DNA from: Pedomonas sp051304405
Lineage (GTDB): Bacteria; Pseudomonadota; Alphaproteobacteria; Sphingomonadales; Sphingomonadaceae
Direction: 5' to 3'
Assembly (NCBI RefSeq): GCF_051304405.1
Contig: NZ_JBPPGG010000002.1
Location: 496,001 to 560,000 of the forward strand
Length of the DNA: 64,000 nucleotides
In this document: positions 61,146 to 64,000 of the stretch, in pieces
Layout of the letters: every line of letters starts with the position of its first letter
Position numbering within the stretch: the first letter of the stretch is position 1
Position numbers and translations under genes: made by a program
The notes under the pieces: model-generated
Told to the model about the DNA's origin: nothing
Databases searched by the model: none
The model's input: only the letters and a program-made list of their open reading frames with translations

Positions 61146-61463
61146 AGGTGCCAGCGGTATCATCGAGACCATCCGCCTAGAATCACACTCGACTCGGCGC
61201 ATTTTTGGACGATCGCCCTGCGCCCCGAACATGCCCGGCACACGTGGTCAAATCCGTGAAATCACTAATGATATTATATTACTACACCGGCCAGTAAAAC
61301 CACCCTCATCACAGCCGGAAGGTCCGGCGCACGCGTGATGCACCCGGCGCCGCCCGCGAAGGCCCGGGTCTTCGCGGCCAATGTGCCGCCCTTGCGGATC
61401 CTGCCCCATGTTCAGTATCAGCAAGGCGGGTCGCGAGGATCGGCTCGGAGGTTGTTTCAAGCC

Positions 61464-62414
61464 ATGACACCGACTGAGGACCATATCGCCAGCCTGTTCC
61501 GCCAGGCGCTCGCATGGGGCGGCGAAGGCCACAGGGTGGCCCTGACAACCGTGATCGAAACCTGGGGGTCCGCCCCTCGCCCTGCCGGGTCCCACATGGT
61601 GGTACGGGACGATGGCCTGTTTCAGGGATCGGTCAGCGGCGGCTGCGTCGAGGGCGACGTGATCGTGAACGCGCAGCAGGCACTGGCGGAGGGGCGCGCC
61701 CTCCGGCTTGATTATGGCGTGAGCAACAGCCAGGCCTGGTCCGTGGGCCTCGCCTGCGGCGGCCGCATTTCCGTGCTTGTTCAGCCCGTGGACGAGCGCC
61801 ACTTCTCGCCTGAGCTGATGCGCCGTATTCTCGACGCGCGCAGCGCCGGGCGCAGCGTTGCGGTTGCCACCCGCATCTCCACCGGCGTCAGCGCCATCGC
61901 CGAGGCGCACACCGCTCCGGCGGACGATTGGCTCTTGGCGGTCTATGAACCGCCGCTGCGTCTCGCCATCGTCGGCGCGGTCCATATCGCGCAATCGCTG
62001 GTGCCCATGGCGCGGGCGCTGGGCTATGCGCCGTTCGTCATCGATCCGCGCGCCGCGTTCGCCAGGGGGCGGTTCGAGGATGTGGAGGTCTCCCCGCTCT
62101 GGCCCGACGAGGCGCTGCGGGCGTGGAAGCCGGACAGCCGCTCGGCCATCGTCACCCTCACCCACGATCCCAAGCTGGACGACCCCGCGCTGGCGGCGGC
62201 TCTCGCCTCGCCTGCCTTCTATATTGCCGCGCTCGGCTCGCGCAAAACCCACGCTGCCCGGCTGGAGCGGCTGAAGGCGCAGGGGTTCGATGACGCGCAA
62301 CTGGCGCGTATTCAGGGCCCGGCCGGCCTTGCCATCGGCGCGAAATCGCCCGCCGAGATTGCCCTCTCCATTGCCGCGCAGATGACGGCCCATCTGCGGC
62401 AAGGAGCGGCCTGA
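61464..62414 (+). CDS. xdhC: XdhC/CoxI-family molybdo-enzyme maturation protein
   Basis: 316 residues from the ATG at 61464. N-terminal XdhC/CoxI domain (HRVALTTVIETWGSAPRPAGSHMVV, GSVSGGCVEGDVIVNA) and C-terminal Rossmann-type XdhC_C domain (LRLAIVGAVHIAQSLVPMARALGYAPFVIDPRAAF, ALGSRKTHAARLERL). It carries and sulfurates the molybdenum cofactor for xanthine-dehydrogenase or CO-dehydrogenase type enzymes. Its stop shares bases with the next start (TGATG), so the two are coupled. The catalytic subunits are not in the window. Confidence 0.92.
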   Translation: MTPTEDHIASLFRQALAWGGEGHRVALTTVIETWGSAPRPAGSHMVVRDDGLFQGSVSGGCVEGDVIVNAQQALAEGRALRLDYGVSNSQAWSVGLACGGRISVLVQPVDERHFSPELMRRILDARSAGRSVAVATRISTGVSAIAEAHTAPADDWLLAVYEPPLRLAIVGAVHIAQSLVPMARALGYAPFVIDPRAAFARGRFEDVEVSPLWPDEALRAWKPDSRSAIVTLTHDPKLDDPALAAALASPAFYIAALGSRKTHAARLERLKAQGFDDAQLARIQGPAGLAIGAKSPAEIALSIAAQMTAHLRQGAA

Positions 62415-64000
62415 TGCGCTTTGGCCCCGTCGCCCCGAAAGACGCCGAAGGTGCCATCCTCGCCCACAGCCTGAGCGTTGGCGGCCGCCGTCTGCGCAAG
62501 GGCCTGCGGCTGACGGCAGACGACATCCGGTTTCTTGAGGCCGCCGGCCTTGATCAGGTGGTGGTGGCACAGCCGGATGCGGAGGATCTGCTGGAGGACG
62601 ACGCGGCACGGCTTCTGGCCGAACGGCTGGCCGCCCCCGGCCTGCGGGTTGGCAAGGCGGCAACGGGGCGCTGCAATCTCTATGCGGACGTGCCGGGCCT
62701 GGTGACGCTGGACGTCGAGGCGGTGCACCGCTTCAATCTGGTGGACGAGGCGATCACCCTGGCGACCCTGCCCCGCCATGCCCGGGCGGCGGCGGGCCAG
62801 ATGGTCGCAACCATCAAGATCATTCCCTATGCCGTGCCCCGCACGCGGGTTGCGGCAGCGCTGGAGGCGGCGGCGGAGATCGGCCTTGGCCTCGCCCCCT
62901 TTCAGCGGCAGCGGGTGGCATTGATCCAGACCCGCCTCCCCGGCCAGAGCGATGCCCTGTTCGCCAAGACCGAGCGGGTCACGGCGGCGCGCCTTGCCCC
63001 GCTCGGGCTCGGGCTCGACCGGACCCTGATCGTGCCCCACGAGACCGCAGCCGTGGCAGGGGCGCTCCAGGACGCGCCCGAGGATATCCTGCTGGTGATC
63101 GGCGCTTCAGCCATTGCCGACCGGCAGGACGTGATCCCGGCCGCCATTGTCCGCGCGGGCGGCCATGTGGAGCGGCTGGGGATGCCGGTCGACCCCGGCA
63201 ATCTGCTCTGCCTCGCCCGCCTCGGCGACCGCCCGGTGCTGGGCCTGCCGGGCTGCGCCCGCTCGCCCAAGCGCAACGGACTGGACATGGTGCTGGAGCG
63301 GCTGGCAGCCGGACTTTCCGTGGACAGCCGCACGATCGCGCACATGGGCGTCGGCGGCCTCATCGATGAGATCCCCGAGCGGCCGACGCCGCGCCGCAGC
63401 GCCGATGCAACTTCGGACCAGCCGGGGCCGATCGGGGCGATCGTGCTCGCTGCCGGGCAGTCCCGGCGCATGGGCGAGACGAACAAGCTGCTGATCGAGG
63501 TAGACGGCCGCCCGATCCTCGCCCATGTGGTCCGCACCCTCTGCGCGGCCGGTCTGCCGCCGCCGATCGTGGTGACGGGATGCGAGGCCGAACGGGTGCG
63601 GGCCGCCCTTGCGGACACGCCCGTGCGCTTCGTTCACAACGCCGACTTTGCGGACGGCCTCAGCACGTCCATCCGCGCCGGCGTCTCCAGCATCCCGGAG
63701 ACATGGAGCGGGTGCTTCATCTGCCTCGGCGATATGCCGGAGGTGACGCCCGCCACCCTGCGCGCGCTGATGGAAGCGTTCGACCCGGCGGCGGGCCGCT
63801 CCATCTGCGTGCCCGTCCACGAGGGCCGGCGCGGCAATCCGGTGCTGTGGGCACGCCAGCATTTCCCGCGCCTGATGGCCCTCAGCGGCGATGTAGGGGC
63901 AAGGCACCTGCTGGCCGAGCTTCAGGACGCGGTGGCCGAGGTGGAAACCCCGTCCCCCGGCGTGCTTCAGGATGTGGACACGCCCGCTCAGGCCGAAGCG
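62414..64000 (+). CDS. Molybdopterin-binding / nucleotidyltransferase fusion (MoeA-like + MocA-like), 3' end outside window
   Basis: 529 codons are open from the ATG at 62414 to the window edge, with no stop. Residues about 1-335 are a molybdopterin-binding (MoeA/MogA-like) region: KGLRLTADDIRFLEAAGL, FNLVDEAITLATL, DILLVIGASAIADRQD, VLGLPGCARSPKRNG. From about 345 comes a MocA/MobA-type nucleotidyltransferase: AIVLAAGQSRRMGETNKLLIEVDGRPI, CLGDMPEV, RGNPVLWARQHFP, LSGDVGARHLL, VEVETPSPGVLQDVDTP, the family's usual final motif, so only a few residues should be missing. MocA makes molybdopterin cytosine dinucleotide, the cofactor of XdhC-linked enzymes. Confidence 0.92.
   Translation, partial: MRFGPVAPKDAEGAILAHSLSVGGRRLRKGLRLTADDIRFLEAAGLDQVVVAQPDAEDLLEDDAARLLAERLAAPGLRVGKAATGRCNLYADVPGLVTLDVEAVHRFNLVDEAITLATLPRHARAAAGQMVATIKIIPYAVPRTRVAAALEAAAEIGLGLAPFQRQRVALIQTRLPGQSDALFAKTERVTAARLAPLGLGLDRTLIVPHETAAVAGALQDAPEDILLVIGASAIADRQDVIPAAIVRAGGHVERLGMPVDPGNLLCLARLGDRPVLGLPGCARSPKRNGLDMVLERLAAGLSVDSRTIAHMGVGGLIDEIPERPTPRRSADATSDQPGPIGAIVLAAGQSRRMGETNKLLIEVDGRPILAHVVRTLCAAGLPPPIVVTGCEAERVRAALADTPVRFVHNADFADGLSTSIRAGVSSIPETWSGCFICLGDMPEVTPATLRALMEAFDPAAGRSICVPVHEGRRGNPVLWARQHFPRLMALSGDVGARHLLAELQDAVAEVETPSPGVLQDVDTPAQAEA

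Larger units (their letters stand above)
60794..61463. promoter_or_regulatory. Large AT-rich gap between the cold-shock operon and xdhC
   Basis: 670 bp with no convincing gene and clearly lower G+C than the rest. It must hold promoters for both neighbours (divergent). The only ORF of note, 60842-61033 on the minus strand, has weak codon use and no ribosome site. A CtrA-type site (61038-61052) and a 12-bp palindrome (61134-61145) lie inside. Confidence 0.6.

Overview
This is a 64-kb window of high-G+C DNA from an alphaproteobacterium. The main evidence is the right half, which carries a gene order typical of that class: eno, ftsB, pdhA-pdhB-pdhC, lpdA, lipA, ratA/coq10, pncC, ispDF, dusB, ntrB-ntrC, ntrY-ntrX, hfq, hflX, mazG. 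Both the E2 subunit and the E1-beta subunit of pyruvate dehydrogenase carry a lipoyl domain, IspD and IspF are fused, and a CtrA-like TTAA-N7-TTAA site is present. I could not fix the order or genus.

Layout. 1-9.7 kb: end of prfC, a GNAT acetyltransferase with a repeat-extended N-terminus, a DcaP-type porin, a tandem universal stress protein, a DUF2076 protein, a nitric-oxide detoxification pair (hmp and nsrR, divergent, with a near-perfect NsrR-like operator between them), a cold-shock protein and a membrane acyltransferase. 9.7-19.8 kb: an accessory-looking block ending at a tRNA-Ser gene. It holds a TetR regulator, a TonB-dependent receptor, a cytoplasmic S9 prolyl-peptidase-like enzyme, a fusion of a cyclophilin-type prolyl isomerase with a DUF885 metallopeptidase, a probable truncated permease, an MFS transporter and the last barrel strands of a broken autotransporter. 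20-28.5 kb: housekeeping genes (mltB, rlpA, a D,D-carboxypeptidase, tmk, holB, metG, tatD, MBL hydrolase), with members of a dispersed hairpin repeat family in the gaps. 28.6-31.1 kb: hemerythrin, MipA, UPF0114 and a small membrane protein. 31-45 kb: mazG, hflX, hfq, the two Ntr two-component systems, dusB, ispDF, pncC, ratA and lipA. 45-58.5 kb: carbonic anhydrase, two small membrane proteins, a CoA-transferase, the pyruvate dehydrogenase operon with an inserted cupin gene, an esterase divergent from a LysR regulator, ftsB and eno. 58.7-64 kb: a lipoprotein, DUF192, a double cold-shock-domain protein, a 670-bp regulatory gap, and two molybdo-hydroxylase maturation genes (xdhC and a molybdopterin-binding/nucleotidyltransferase fusion) running off the window.

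The most unusual system is the 9.8-19 kb locus. A TonB receptor (peptide-sized cargo into the periplasm), a proline-directed S9 peptidase, and a single polypeptide joining a prolyl cis/trans isomerase to a zinc peptidase together suggest import and dismantling of a proline-rich or conformationally locked (for example lasso or cyclic) peptide. That function is inference; the domain content and the 4-nt ATGA couplings are visible in the sequence.

Coordinates were read by eye from the given bases. Start codons were chosen from ribosome-binding-site spacing and family length. Functional assignments rest on recognised motifs, since no database search was possible.
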